64,000 bases of DNA from Pseudomonas nitroreducens (GCF_024170165.1 NZ_JALJXP010000004.1:1-64000); one strand, 5' to 3'. Positions 17,742 to 27,782 are shown, numbered from the stretch's first letter. The notes: generated by a model not told the origin, from the sequence alone. Translations and numbers: made by a program.

Positions 17742-18797
17742 TCAGCATGCCGGGAAGGATTCGGCCAGCTCGCGCCAGCTTTCCAGCTCGGGAACGCCCG
17801 GCTTGCGCGCCCCGAACACCTGCAGCACCAGCTCGCCCTTGGCATCGAAGGCTTCCCAGCTGGTGATCACGCCATCGCTGCTGGGTTTGCGCACGCGCCA
17901 CAGCTCGACCACGCCCGGCGTCTTGAGATGCAGGTTGAACAGCGGGTCGAGGACGTTGAACCAGTCGTCCATCCACTTGAGGTTCTGCACGGTACCGGTG
18001 TGGATCTGGATGCAGTGGGCGTTGCCGACGAAGATCATGATCGGCAACTGCTGCTCCCCCGCCGCCTCCAGCAGGCGCGGCAGTTCGCCAGTGGCGAGCG
18101 GCTCGGCCCACTCGCGGCCCGCGAGGCGCAGCGCCTGGGTGCGCTGGACCTTGTGCTTCTTCAGCAAGGCGAAGAAGTGGTGAGTGTCCTTGAGCGCAGC
18201 CCAGCCTTCACGCAGGGCGGCGACATCGATTTCGCCGTCGGCCAACGGAGCCGGCCTGGGCTCCTGCGAGACCAGATCGAGTGCGGCGCTCTGCTCGCTA
18301 GCGGTGAAGCTGCGCACCAGCGGTTCCCAGGCGGCGACGTCGCTCTGCTCGGTGAGGAAGACCTTGTGTACCGCAGTGCCCTGGCGGTCGAACACCTGGA
18401 TGCTGCGCTGGGTGCCGTGGGCAGTTTCCTCGCTGATGGCGAAGGCGCTGGCCCAGCCGCCGAGGAACAGGCGCAGGTCGATATCCGGGGAAACCACCAA
18501 ACCCATCTGGCCGTTTGCGGAAACGGTGACGTCGCGATAAGGCCCCTTGCGCTCGTGCACGCAATGCTCGTTGCGGGTCAGCGCCATGATCTGGCCCAGC
18601 TCGCCCAGCGCCGGCAGCAGCTCGGCCCAGTCGGTGCGCAGACGTACGGCGTCCACGCCCAGGCGGCTGGCGGTCAGCTCGGCTTCGCTCACGCTCAAAT
18701 GTTGCGCTGCATCGCGGGCGCGCAGGCGCGGTTTCTCTGCGCGCAGGGCTTGCCAGGCGCGGTACAGCTCGGAGGCCGGCGCAGTCAGGGTCGTCAT
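17742..18797 (-). CDS. phuS: PhuS, cytosolic heme-trafficking protein
   Basis: A 351-aa HemS/PhuS-family protein made of two tandem beta-sheet repeats. It accepts imported heme and hands it to heme oxygenase. Histidines H206/H207 (KDTHHFFALLKKH) sit where PhuS has its heme-ligand cluster. In P. aeruginosa, apo-PhuS also binds DNA at the prrF1 promoter, which lies about 4 kb away here. I chose the ATG at 18797 because it gives the conserved start; an upstream in-frame ATG adds 21 residues. It is first in the phuSTUVW operon, behind a Fur box at 18880-18898. No phuR receptor gene lies divergently upstream. Confidence 0.94.
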   Translation of the reverse strand: MTTLTAPASELYRAWQALRAEKPRLRARDAAQHLSVSEAELTASRLGVDAVRLRTDWAELLPALGELGQIMALTRNEHCVHERKGPYRDVTVSANGQMGLVVSPDIDLRLFLGGWASAFAISEETAHGTQRSIQVFDRQGTAVHKVFLTEQSDVAAWEPLVRSFTASEQSAALDLVSQEPRPAPLADGEIDVAALREGWAALKDTHHFFALLKKHKVQRTQALRLAGREWAEPLATGELPRLLEAAGEQQLPIMIFVGNAHCIQIHTGTVQNLKWMDDWFNVLDPLFNLHLKTPGVVELWRVRKPSSDGVITSWEAFDAKGELVLQVFGARKPGVPELESWRELAESFPAC

Positions 18798-18879
18798 CGC
18801 GGAAATCCTCGTTCGAAGGGTGGCCTGCCGCGGCGCGGCAGCATCGACGAACCTTGCCACAGGAAAATCAGGAAATCTA

Positions 18880-18898
18880 TTTGATAATTATTTGCATT
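18880..18898 (-). promoter_or_regulatory. Fur box upstream of phuS
   Basis: An AT-rich 19-bp element containing GATAAT on the plus strand (AATGCAAATAATTATCAAA on the minus) matches about 10 of 19 positions of the Fur consensus and is a clear AT island in GC-rich DNA, 83 bp before phuS. In P. aeruginosa the same position serves both phuS and divergent phuR. Confidence 0.7.
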
Positions 18899-19064
18899 AA
18901 ATTACAGAGGCGCTTAAGGTCGGCGCCGATTTCGCTGGCGCGACGCCAGCTCAGCCTCGATCGGCCAAGACTTCAGCACACGGAAGTGCACCCTCTTCCG
19001 GTATTGCCCCGCGGGCGCGGATAATACCCGCCTCGTGATGCCGTACCTGGATGGATAGACTCGG

Positions 19065-19382
19065 ATGATCCTGCTCTGCGCCCCGCATGATCTGGCCGAA
19101 GGCCAGAGCCGGGGCTTCAAGGCCGCTGGCCTGAATCTCTTCGCCGTGCGCCGCCAGGGCCGCGTCTACGCGTACCGCAACAGCTGTCCGCACCGGGAAA
19201 TCCCGCTGGGCTACGACGCCGAGCAGTACCTCGATGCCAGCGGCCGCCTGCTGCAGTGCGGCCACCATGGCGCGCTGTTCCTGATCGAGACCGGCGAGTG
19301 CATCCAGGGGCCGTGCCTGGGGGATGTGCTGGAGGCGCTGCCCTGCCGGGAAGACGAGCGGGGCATCTGGCTGGAGATGTAG
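19065..19382 (+). CDS. Small Rieske [2Fe-2S] protein
   Basis: A 105-aa stand-alone Rieske domain. The cluster motifs are CPH (C-x-H) and CGHH (C-x2-H), separated by 21 residues rather than the usual 15-17, followed by GALF and a GxC-rich end (TGECIQGPCLGD). Similar small ferredoxin-like Rieske proteins act as electron carriers or assembly partners for oxygenases; the partner is unknown here. It occupies the place where phuR would start in P. aeruginosa, but transcription would begin well after the Fur box. It converges on sfsA. Confidence 0.85.
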   Translation: MILLCAPHDLAEGQSRGFKAAGLNLFAVRRQGRVYAYRNSCPHREIPLGYDAEQYLDASGRLLQCGHHGALFLIETGECIQGPCLGDVLEALPCREDERGIWLEM

Positions 19383-19424
19383 CAGCGAGACCTGCCTGCG
19401 ATCACGCCCCAGGGGCGCTGCTAC
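19379..19424. repeat. REP-like inverted repeat between convergent genes
   Basis: GTAGCAGCG (19379-19387) is perfectly inverted at CGCTGCTAC (19416-19424), with an inner CCCC/GGGG pair. The segment reads GTAGCAGCGAGACCTGCC, similar to Pseudomonas REP sequences of the GTAGGAGCGAGCTTGC type. It includes the stop codons of both the Rieske gene and sfsA and may act as a two-way terminator. Confidence 0.5.
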
Positions 19425-20128
19425 GACAACACGGTCAACGGCCGCTCCAGCCGCATCTCCCGGGTATCGATCCGCGCCCCGTAAGCCAGCACCTCCACCC
19501 CGGCATTGCGCGCCTCCGCCAGCGCCGCGGCATAGGCCGGGTCGATCTCTGCCGCCGCGCGCACGGCATCGATATCCGACAGGTTCACCGCATACAGCAG
19601 CACTGCACGCATCCCCTCGCGCGCCAGGGCAGCCAGCTCTCGCAGGTGCTTGGCGCCGCGCTGGGTAACCGCATCGGGGAAGGCGGCGACCGCGGTGCCA
19701 TCGAAGCCCAGGGTCACGCTCTTCACCTCGACGAACACCGGCTTGCCGGCGTACAGCAGGCGGAAGTCCGCGCGGCTGTTCTCCTGCCCGTAGGCCACTT
19801 CGCGGCGCAGTTCATCGAAGCCGGCCAGTTCGGTCACCGTGCCGGCCAGCAGCGCCTCCTCCACCAGCCGATTGGCGCGCCCGGTATTCACGCAGGCCAG
19901 CCGGCCCTGCGGGGTTTCCACCAGCTCCCAGGTTCCCGGCAGCTTGCGCTTGGGGTCGTCGGAGCGGCTGAACCAGACGCGGCAACCCTCGCTCATGCAA
20001 TTGAGCATCGAGCCGGTGTTCGGGCAGTGAATGGTGAGCTGCTCGCCACTGGCGGTCTCGATGTCTGCCAGGAAGCGCTTGTAGCGTTTGATCAGGCGCG
20101 CCTCCTCCAGCGCCGGCTCGAAGCGCAT
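19421..20128 (-). CDS. sfsA: SfsA, DNA/RNA nuclease-like protein
   Basis: A 235-aa member of the SfsA family, with an N-terminal OB-like part ([11 protein letters not shown]) and the conserved CPNTGSM segment. A PD-(D/E)XK-like core follows (SRADFRLL...[10 protein letters not shown]). E. coli SfsA was named for stimulating maltose gene expression; its physiological role is still unclear. It starts one base inside the stop of the upstream aminotransferase gene, so the two are coupled. Length is typical. Confidence 0.93.
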   Translation of the reverse strand: MRFEPALEEARLIKRYKRFLADIETASGEQLTIHCPNTGSMLNCMSEGCRVWFSRSDDPKRKLPGTWELVETPQGRLACVNTGRANRLVEEALLAGTVTELAGFDELRREVAYGQENSRADFRLLYAGKPVFVEVKSVTLGFDGTAVAAFPDAVTQRGAKHLRELAALAREGMRAVLLYAVNLSDIDAVRAAAEIDPAYAAALAEARNAGVEVLAYGARIDTREMRLERPLTVLS

Positions 20129-21300
20129 CAGGGCCGCCAGGTCTTCAGGCCGCGAGCAATGCGCTCCACTGCCTGCTGCAGGCGCTCGACGCTCTGGGTA
20201 TAGGCAAAACGCACATGGTGCGTGGCCTGGTAACGCCCGAAGTCGATGCCGGGCGTGAACGCCACATGCTCGGTCTCGATGAAGTGCTGGCAGAAGGCGA
20301 AGGCATCGCCACCGAAGGCGCTGATATCCGCATACAGATAGAAGGCACCTTCCGGCTCCACGGCGATGCCAAAGCCCAGTTCGCGCAGCGCCGGCAGCAG
20401 GTAGTCGCGGCGGCGGCGGAACTCCTCGCGGCGCTCTTCGAGGATCGCCAGGGTCGCCGGCTCGAAGCAGGCCAGTGCAGCATGCTGGGCCATGCTCGGT
20501 GCGCTGATGTAGAGATTCTGCGCCAGCTTCTCCAGCTCGCCCACCGCTTCGGGCGGCGCTACCAGCCAGCCCAGGCGCCAGCCGGTCATGCCGAAATATT
20601 TGGAGAAACTGTTGAGGACGAAGGCATCGTCATCCACTTCCAGCACGCTGGGTGCGTCCAGGCCATAGGTCAGGCCGTGGTAGATCTCGTCCACCACCAG
20701 GTGGCCGCCGCGCGCCTTGAGGGTGGAGGACAGCGCGGCCAGTTCATCCTTGTGCAACAGGGTACCCGTCGGGTTCGCCGGCGATGCGGCCAGAGCGCCT
20801 ACACTGTCCTGATCCCAGTGCCGTTCGATGAGCTCCGGGGTGAGCTGGTAACGGCTCTCCGGACCGACCGGCACCAGTTGCGCGGCGCCTTCCACCAGGC
20901 GCAGGAAGTGGCGGTTGCACGGGTAGCCCGGATCGGCCAGCAGCCAGTGCTTGCCTGGGTCCACCAGCAGGCTGCTGGCGAGCAGCAGGGCACCGGAGCC
21001 GCCGGGCGTGACGAGAATGCGTTGCGGGTCGATCGACAGGCCGTAGCGCTGGGCGTAGAAGCCGGCGATGGCTTCGCGCAGGGCCGGCAGGCCACGTGCG
21101 GCGGTATAGCGCGTGTGACCATTCGCCAGGGCCTTCTGCCCGGCCTCGACGATGGGCGCGGCGGTGGTGAAGTCCGGCTCGCCGATTTCCAGGTGGATGA
21201 CGTCGTGGCCCGCGGCCTGCAGCTCGTTGGCCCGCGCCAGCAGCGCCATGACGTGGAAGGGTTCGATGGCGCGGCTGCGCGCACTGAAGGTGGTGGCCAT
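20128..21300 (-). CDS. PLP-dependent aminotransferase (class I/II)
   Basis: A 390-aa fold-type I aminotransferase. The PLP lysine is in [15 protein letters not shown], with the VDEIYHGL aspartate/tyrosine region and ASPANPTGT binding loop. The C-terminal [10 protein letters not shown] carries the conserved carboxylate-binding arginine. It is most like the aspartate/alanine-type aminotransferases annotated upstream of dksA in pseudomonads; substrate specificity cannot be read from sequence. Overlaps sfsA by one base. Confidence 0.9.
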   Translation of the reverse strand: MATTFSARSRAIEPFHVMALLARANELQAAGHDVIHLEIGEPDFTTAAPIVEAGQKALANGHTRYTAARGLPALREAIAGFYAQRYGLSIDPQRILVTPGGSGALLLASSLLVDPGKHWLLADPGYPCNRHFLRLVEGAAQLVPVGPESRYQLTPELIERHWDQDSVGALAASPANPTGTLLHKDELAALSSTLKARGGHLVVDEIYHGLTYGLDAPSVLEVDDDAFVLNSFSKYFGMTGWRLGWLVAPPEAVGELEKLAQNLYISAPSMAQHAALACFEPATLAILEERREEFRRRRDYLLPALRELGFGIAVEPEGAFYLYADISAFGGDAFAFCQHFIETEHVAFTPGIDFGRYQATHHVRFAYTQSVERLQQAVERIARGLKTWRP

Positions 21301-21633
21301 GGAATATTCCGAACTTTGCGACAGAGCCGGGATTCTAACAGGCCACTGAATATTTCCGAGCGGCCGCGCCTGTGATACGCGGCTTCCGGGAACTTGCAGG
21401 CTTCGTCTGGCGAACGCCGACGATTCTGCTCAGGTTTGCAGAAAAACCCACTGGCGATGACCGGTGGGTCGCCGACCTGGCGATCAGGTCATGTGCGGGT
21501 ACTGGCAGGCTCGATAACCGGGAGTAGCATCGCGGTTATCGTTCTGGTAAGTTCGCCCGCTGCGAGCGCGGGGCCGGCGGTGCCGGAGAGGGACCATCCG
21601 CGAGAGGATTAGCGAAGTGAGAGGCGGTCATCC
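21301..21633 (+). promoter_or_regulatory. Structured leader region upstream of dksA
   Basis: A 333-bp gap between divergent genes. Three consecutive stem-loops are visible on the dksA strand: 21446-21469 (9 bp with one G-U, 6-nt loop), 21474-21490 (GACCTG/CAGGTC, 5-nt loop) and 21513-21540 (GATAACCG/CGGTTATC, 12-nt loop). None has a T-run, so they look like leader RNA structure or protein-binding DNA rather than terminators. The dksA ribosome binding site (GAGAGG) lies near 21619. I could not place a convincing promoter. Confidence 0.5.
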
Positions 21634-22077
21634 ATGCCCACCAAAGCAAAGCAACAGAGCAGCCAACTGATTCGTGGCTTCGAGCCCTACCAGGAAACCA
21701 AGGGCGAGGAGTACATGAGTGATCGCATGCGCGCGCACTTCACCTCCATCCTCAACAAATGGAAAGTTGAGCTGATGGAAGAAGTGGACCGCACCGTGCA
21801 CCACATGCAGGACGAAGCGGCCAACTTCCCCGATCCGGCCGACCGTGCCAGCCAGGAAGAAGAGTTCAGCCTCGAGCTGCGCGCCCGCGACCGCGAGCGC
21901 AAGCTGATCAAGAAGATCGACGAGACCCTGCAACTGATCGAAGACAACGACTACGGCTGGTGCGATTCCTGCGGCGTCGAGATCGGCATCCGCCGTCTGG
22001 AAGCCCGCCCCACCGCCACCCTTTGCATCGACTGCAAGACCCTGGCGGAAATCAAGGAAAAGCAACTGGGCTCCTGA
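21634..22077 (+). CDS. dksA: RNA polymerase-binding transcription factor DksA
   Basis: A 147-aa DksA. The long coiled-coil (about residues 32-105) carries the acidic tip DPADRAS near D67-D70. It reaches into the RNA polymerase secondary channel and, with ppGpp, represses rRNA promoters and activates amino acid genes. The C-terminal C4 zinc finger is intact (C110, C113, C131, C134), so this is the zinc-bound form and not the Cys-poor DksA2. Its natural targets include rrn promoters such as the one at the left edge of the window. Confidence 0.97.
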   Translation: MPTKAKQQSSQLIRGFEPYQETKGEEYMSDRMRAHFTSILNKWKVELMEEVDRTVHHMQDEAANFPDPADRASQEEEFSLELRARDRERKLIKKIDETLQLIEDNDYGWCDSCGVEIGIRRLEARPTATLCIDCKTLAEIKEKQLGS

Positions 22078-22094
22078 GCCTGGCTGATCCCGAA

Positions 22095-22119
22095 CGGGGC
22101 GCTGCGGCGCCCCGTTTCG
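22095..22119 (+). terminator. Terminator after dksA
   Basis: CGGGGCGC, a 4-nt loop and GCGCCCCG, then TTTCGTTT, 18 bp after the dksA stop. The tail is T-rich but interrupted, so some read-through into gluQ is possible. Confidence 0.75.
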
Positions 22120-22159
22120 TTTCTGCGTTTCATCGATAGTCTTCCAGCAGAGAGCTTCC

Positions 22160-23047
22160 ATGCCCGCCTCCCGCTATGTCGGACGCTTCGCCCCCACCCC
22201 CAGCGGCTACCTGCACTTCGGTTCGCTGGTGGCGGCAGTGGCCTCCTACCTGGATGCGCGCGCTGTGGACGGAAAGTGGCTGGTGCGCATGGAAGACCTC
22301 GACCCGCCGCGCGAAATGCCCGGCGCCCAGCACGCCATCCTGGAAACCCTCGAACGCTACGGCTTCGAATGGGACGGCGCGGTGGAGCGTCAAAGCGAGC
22401 GCGGCGCCGCCTATGCGGCGCAAGTCGAGCAATGGCTGCGCAGCGGCCTGGCCTATGCCTGCACCTGTTCGCGCAAGCAGCTCGAAGGCAACAACGGCAT
22501 CTACCCCGGCACCTGTCGCGACGCCCAGCATGACTGGCACGGCGACGTCGCCATCCGCATCCGCGTGCCGGAGCTGGACTACCGCTTCACCGATCGCCTG
22601 CAGGGCGAATTCCACCAGCACCTGGGCCGCGAAGTGGGCGACTTCGTCATTCGCCGCCGCGACGGGCTGTTCGCCTATCAACTGGCAGTAGTGCTGGACG
22701 ATGCCTGGCAGGGTGTTACCGACATCGTTCGCGGCGCCGACCTGCTCGACAACACCCCGCGCCAGCTCTATCTGCAGGAGCTGCTGGGCATCGCCGCCCC
22801 ACGCTACCTGCACGTGCCGCTGATCATCCAGCCCGATGGCCACAAGCTCGGCAAATCCTATCGCTCGCCACCGCTGGAGGCAGACCAGGCCGCCCCACTG
22901 CTGGTGCGCGCACTCAAGGCGCTGGGCCAGAAGCCGCCCGCCGACCTGCTGCAGGCCACGCCACACGAGGTGCTCGCCTGGGGCATCGCGCACTGGGATG
23001 CCACTGCCATCCCCCACAGCCTGACGCTGGAAGACGCGCAGCTCTAG
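22160..23047 (+). CDS. gluQ: Glutamyl-Q tRNA(Asp) synthetase
   Basis: A 295-aa paralogue of the catalytic half of glutamyl-tRNA synthetase, without the anticodon-binding domain. It attaches glutamate to queuosine in tRNA-Asp. The HIGH-like motif is PSGYLHFGS and the KMSKS-like motif KLGKS. A zinc-site pattern CTC...YPGTC is present near residues 98-117. The dksA-gluQ linkage is common in gamma-proteobacteria. Confidence 0.95.
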   Translation: MPASRYVGRFAPTPSGYLHFGSLVAAVASYLDARAVDGKWLVRMEDLDPPREMPGAQHAILETLERYGFEWDGAVERQSERGAAYAAQVEQWLRSGLAYACTCSRKQLEGNNGIYPGTCRDAQHDWHGDVAIRIRVPELDYRFTDRLQGEFHQHLGREVGDFVIRRRDGLFAYQLAVVLDDAWQGVTDIVRGADLLDNTPRQLYLQELLGIAAPRYLHVPLIIQPDGHKLGKSYRSPPLEADQAAPLLVRALKALGQKPPADLLQATPHEVLAWGIAHWDATAIPHSLTLEDAQL

Positions 23048-23131
23048 ACTTGTACCCGTCCCCACCGGCGGCCGGCTTGCCGGCGACTGTGCGCACAGGT
23101 AGCCTGCCCGCCGAACAAAGAGAGAGACGAC

Positions 23132-23308
23132 ATGTACATCTACCGACTGGTGTTGCTCCTGGTCGTGGGCATCTACCTGTTCTCACCGGCCATCATGGAC
23201 TGGTGGATCGATCCCCACGGCGCCTGGTACCGCCCATACCTGCTGTGGCTGATCCTGATCGTCGTCACCTTCATCCTGCAGAGCCAGCGCGATGCTGACG
23301 AGCTTTAG
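23132..23308 (+). CDS. cbrX: CbrX, small membrane protein coupled to cbrA
   Basis: A 58-aa ORF (MYIYRLVLLLVVGIYLFSPA...) with two hydrophobic segments (residues 4-23 and 38-53) joined by WWIDPHGAWYRP. It matches in position and type the small protein CbrX described upstream of cbrA in P. putida. It overlaps cbrA by 17 bp in another frame. The cbrA ATG has no good Shine-Dalgarno of its own, so cbrA translation probably depends on ribosomes from cbrX. The leader AACAAAGAGAGAG before its ATG is purine rich and could be an Hfq/Crc site. Confidence 0.8.
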   Translation: MYIYRLVLLLVVGIYLFSPAIMDWWIDPHGAWYRPYLLWLILIVVTFILQSQRDADEL

Positions 23309-26243
23309 CCTCACCCAGCTGATCCTGATCAGCGCCTCCTACCTGATGGTCCTGTTCGGTGTCGCCTGGATCACCGAGCGCGGTTTCATTCCGCGCCGGC
23401 TGGTGCGCCATCCGTTGATCTACACCCTGTCGCTGGGCGTATACGCCAGCGCCTGGGCCTTCTATGGCACGGTCGGGCTGGCCTATCAGTACGGCTACGG
23501 CTTCCTGGCGATCTACCTGGGTGTCTCCGGCGCCTTCCTGCTCGCGCCGGTGCTGCTCTACCCGATCCTGCGGATCACCCGTGCCTACCAGCTGTCGTCG
23601 CTGGCCGACCTGTTCGCCTTCCGCTTCCGCAGCACCTGGGCCGGCGCGCTGACCACGCTGTTCATGCTGATCGGTGTGCTGCCGATGCTGGCGTTGCAGA
23701 TCCAGGCAGTGACCGACTCGATCAGCATCCTCACCCGCGAATCCGAGCCCAACCGCGCGGCGCTGGCGTTCTGCGCGCTGATCACGCTGTTCGCCATCCT
23801 CTTCGGTGCGCGCCACATCGCCACCCGCGAGCGCCACGAAGGCCTGGTGATGGCGATTGCCTTCGAGTCGCTGGTGAAGCTGGTGGCGCTCTGCTCCATC
23901 GGCCTGTTCGCCCTCTATGGCGTGTTCGGCGGGCCGGACGGCCTGGAAGTCTGGCTGCTGCAGAACCAGGAAGCGCTGAGCACCCTGCACACACCGCTGG
24001 CCGAAGGGCCGTGGCGCACGCTGCTGCTGGTGTTCTTCGCCTCGGCCATCGTCATGCCGCACATGTTCCACATGACCTTCACCGAGAACCTCAACCCACG
24101 CGCGCTGCTCAGCGCCAGCTGGGGCCTGCCGCTGTTCCTGCTGCCGATGAGCCTGGCGGTACCGCCGATTCTCTGGGCCGGCCTGCACCTGGGCGCCTCG
24201 ACCAACCCGGAATACTTCACCCTCGGCCTGGGCATCTCGGTGGACAGCCCGGCCCTGGCGCTGACCGCCTTTATCGGCGGTATCTCCGCCGCCAGCGGCC
24301 TGATCATCGTGATGACCCTGGCGCTCTCGGGGATGGTGCTCAACCACCTGGTGCTGCCGCTCTACCAGCCGCCGGCCGAAGGCAACATCTACCGCTGGCT
24401 GAAATGGACCCGGCGCGCGCTGATCGCCGCGATCATCATGGCCGGCTATGCCTTCTACCTGCTGCTGGGCGCCGAGCAGGACCTGTCCAACCTCGGCATC
24501 GTCTCCTTCGTCGCCACCCTGCAGTTCCTGCCAGGCGCGCTGGCCGTGCTCTACTGGCCGACCGCCAACCGCCGCGGCTTCATCGCTGGTCTCGTGGCGG
24601 GCATGCTGGTCTGGGGTGCGACCATGCTCACCCCGCTGGTCGCGAACATGCAGAGCATTTATCTGCCGCTGTTCAACTCGCTTTACGTGCTCGACGACAC
24701 CACCTGGCACCTCGCGGCGCTCGCCTCGCTGGCGGCCAACGTGCTGGTGTTCACCCTGGTCTCGCTGTTCACCGAAGCCAGCGATGAAGAAAAAGGCGCC
24801 GCCGAAGCCTGCGCCGTCGACAACGTGCGCCGCCCGCAGCGCCGCGAGCTGATTGCCGTCTCCCCACAGGAGTTCGCCAGCCAGCTGGCCAAGCCGCTGG
24901 GCGCCAAGACTGCCCAGCGCGAAGTGGAACAGGCCCTGCGCGACCTGCACCTGCCCTTCGACGAGCGCCGTCCCTACGCCCTGCGTCGGCTGCGCGACCG
25001 TATCGAAGCGAACCTCTCCGGCCTGATGGGCCCCAGCGTGGCGCAGGACATGGTGGAAACCTTCCTGCCCTACAAGGCCAGCAGCGAAGCCTACGTCACC
25101 GAGGACATCCACTTCATCGAGAGCCGCCTGGAGGACTACCACTCCCGCCTCACCGGCCTGGCCGCCGAACTCGACACCCTGCGCCGCTACCACCGCCAGA
25201 CCCTGCAGGACCTGCCGATGGGCGTGTGCTCGCTGGCCAAGGATCAGGAAATCCTCATGTGGAACCGCGCCATCGAGGAACTCACCGGCGTCAGCGCGCA
25301 GCGCGTGGTCGGCTCGCGCCTGGCCGCCCTGCCCGACCCGTGGCGCGGCCTGCTCGAAGGCTTCATCGACGCCCCCGACGAGCACCTGCACAAGCAGCGC
25401 CTGTCCATCGAGGGCCAGACCCGCTGGCTGAACCTGCATAAGGCGGCGATCGAGGAACCCCTCGCGCCCGGTAACAGCGGCCTGGTGCTGCTGGTCGAAG
25501 ACCTCACCGAAACCCAGTCCCTGGAAGACAAGCTGATCCACTCCGAGCGCCTGGCCTCCATCGGCCGCCTCGCCGCCGGCGTGGCCCACGAGATCGGCAA
25601 CCCCATCACCGGCATCGCCTGCCTGGCGCAGAACCTGCGGGAAGAACGCGAAGGCGATGGCGAGCTGACCGAAATCAGCGGACAGATACTCGAACAGACC
25701 AAGCGCGTCTCGCGCATCGTGCAGTCGCTGATGAGCTTCGCCCACGCCGGCGGCAAGCAGGTCGCCGCCGAGCCGGTCTGCCTGGCCGACGTCGCCCAGG
25801 AAGCCATCGGCCTGCTGTCGCTGAACAAGCGCAGCGTCGACGTGCAGTTCTTCAACCTGTGCGATCCGGAACACTGGGTGGAAGGCGATTCCCAGCGCCT
25901 GGCCCAGGTACTGATCAACCTGCTGTCCAACGCCCGCGACGCCACCCCGCCCAACGGCGCGATCCGTGTGCGCACCGAAGCTTCCGAGCAGACTGTCGAC
26001 CTGATCGTCGAGGACGAAGGCAGCGGCATACCCAAGTCGATCATCGACCGCCTGTTCGAGCCCTTCTTCACCACCAAGGACCCGGGCAAAGGAACCGGCC
26101 TGGGGCTCGCTCTGGTCTATTCGATCGTGGAAGAGCATTATGGGCAAATCACCATAGACAGCCCGGCTGACCCCGAACGCCAATGCGGAACCCGCATCAG
26201 CGTCACCTTGCCGCGGCATCCTGGCCCGACGGCCGAGCAGTAA
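23292..26243 (+). CDS. cbrA: Sensor histidine kinase CbrA (transporter-like sensor)
   Basis: A 983-aa kinase that senses carbon/nitrogen balance and activates CbrB. The first half (about 1-500) is a 13-helix SSS/SLC5-like transporter module, followed by a STAC-like linker and a PAS domain (about 625-740, LPMGVCSLAKDQEILMWNRAIEEL). The kinase core has H766 in GVAHEIGNPITG, the N box NLLSNARDATPP, and G boxes DEGSGIP and GKGTGLGLAL. In pseudomonads CbrA can take up histidine, and CbrAB drives use of amino acids and other poor carbon sources. It overlaps cbrX and precedes cbrB by 26 bp. Confidence 0.97.
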   Translation: MLTSFSLTQLILISASYLMVLFGVAWITERGFIPRRLVRHPLIYTLSLGVYASAWAFYGTVGLAYQYGYGFLAIYLGVSGAFLLAPVLLYPILRITRAYQLSSLADLFAFRFRSTWAGALTTLFMLIGVLPMLALQIQAVTDSISILTRESEPNRAALAFCALITLFAILFGARHIATRERHEGLVMAIAFESLVKLVALCSIGLFALYGVFGGPDGLEVWLLQNQEALSTLHTPLAEGPWRTLLLVFFASAIVMPHMFHMTFTENLNPRALLSASWGLPLFLLPMSLAVPPILWAGLHLGASTNPEYFTLGLGISVDSPALALTAFIGGISAASGLIIVMTLALSGMVLNHLVLPLYQPPAEGNIYRWLKWTRRALIAAIIMAGYAFYLLLGAEQDLSNLGIVSFVATLQFLPGALAVLYWPTANRRGFIAGLVAGMLVWGATMLTPLVANMQSIYLPLFNSLYVLDDTTWHLAALASLAANVLVFTLVSLFTEASDEEKGAAEACAVDNVRRPQRRELIAVSPQEFASQLAKPLGAKTAQREVEQALRDLHLPFDERRPYALRRLRDRIEANLSGLMGPSVAQDMVETFLPYKASSEAYVTEDIHFIESRLEDYHSRLTGLAAELDTLRRYHRQTLQDLPMGVCSLAKDQEILMWNRAIEELTGVSAQRVVGSRLAALPDPWRGLLEGFIDAPDEHLHKQRLSIEGQTRWLNLHKAAIEEPLAPGNSGLVLLVEDLTETQSLEDKLIHSERLASIGRLAAGVAHEIGNPITGIACLAQNLREEREGDGELTEISGQILEQTKRVSRIVQSLMSFAHAGGKQVAAEPVCLADVAQEAIGLLSLNKRSVDVQFFNLCDPEHWVEGDSQRLAQVLINLLSNARDATPPNGAIRVRTEASEQTVDLIVEDEGSGIPKSIIDRLFEPFFTTKDPGKGTGLGLALVYSIVEEHYGQITIDSPADPERQCGTRISVTLPRHPGPTAEQ

Positions 26244-26269
26244 ACGAGCACGTCGAGAGAGCTGAATAC

Positions 26270-27706
<1,437 letters not shown>

Positions 27707-27718
27707 GACGTTTCACAC

Positions 27719-27744
27719 TGTTACCGGAGACAAGCTCCGTAACA
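27719..27744 (+). promoter_or_regulatory. CbrB-type upstream activating palindrome for crcZ
   Basis: TGTTAC-N14-GTAACA with inner GGAG/CTCC symmetry, starting 12 bp after the cbrB stop and about 100 bp upstream of the sigma-54 promoter, the usual distance for an enhancer-binding protein. A further GTAAC lies at 27761-27765, inside the loop of the cbrB terminator. Assignment to CbrB is inferred from layout and the GTTAC/GTAAC half-sites I recall for CbrB targets. Confidence 0.7.
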
Positions 27745-27746
27745 AA

Positions 27747-27782
27747 AGCCGGGTTCATCGGTAACGGGAACCCGGCTTTTTT
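27747..27782 (+). terminator. Rho-independent terminator of cbrB
   Basis: AGCCGGGTTC and GAACCCGGCT form a 10-bp stem followed by six Ts. It separates cbrAB transcription from crcZ. Confidence 0.92.
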
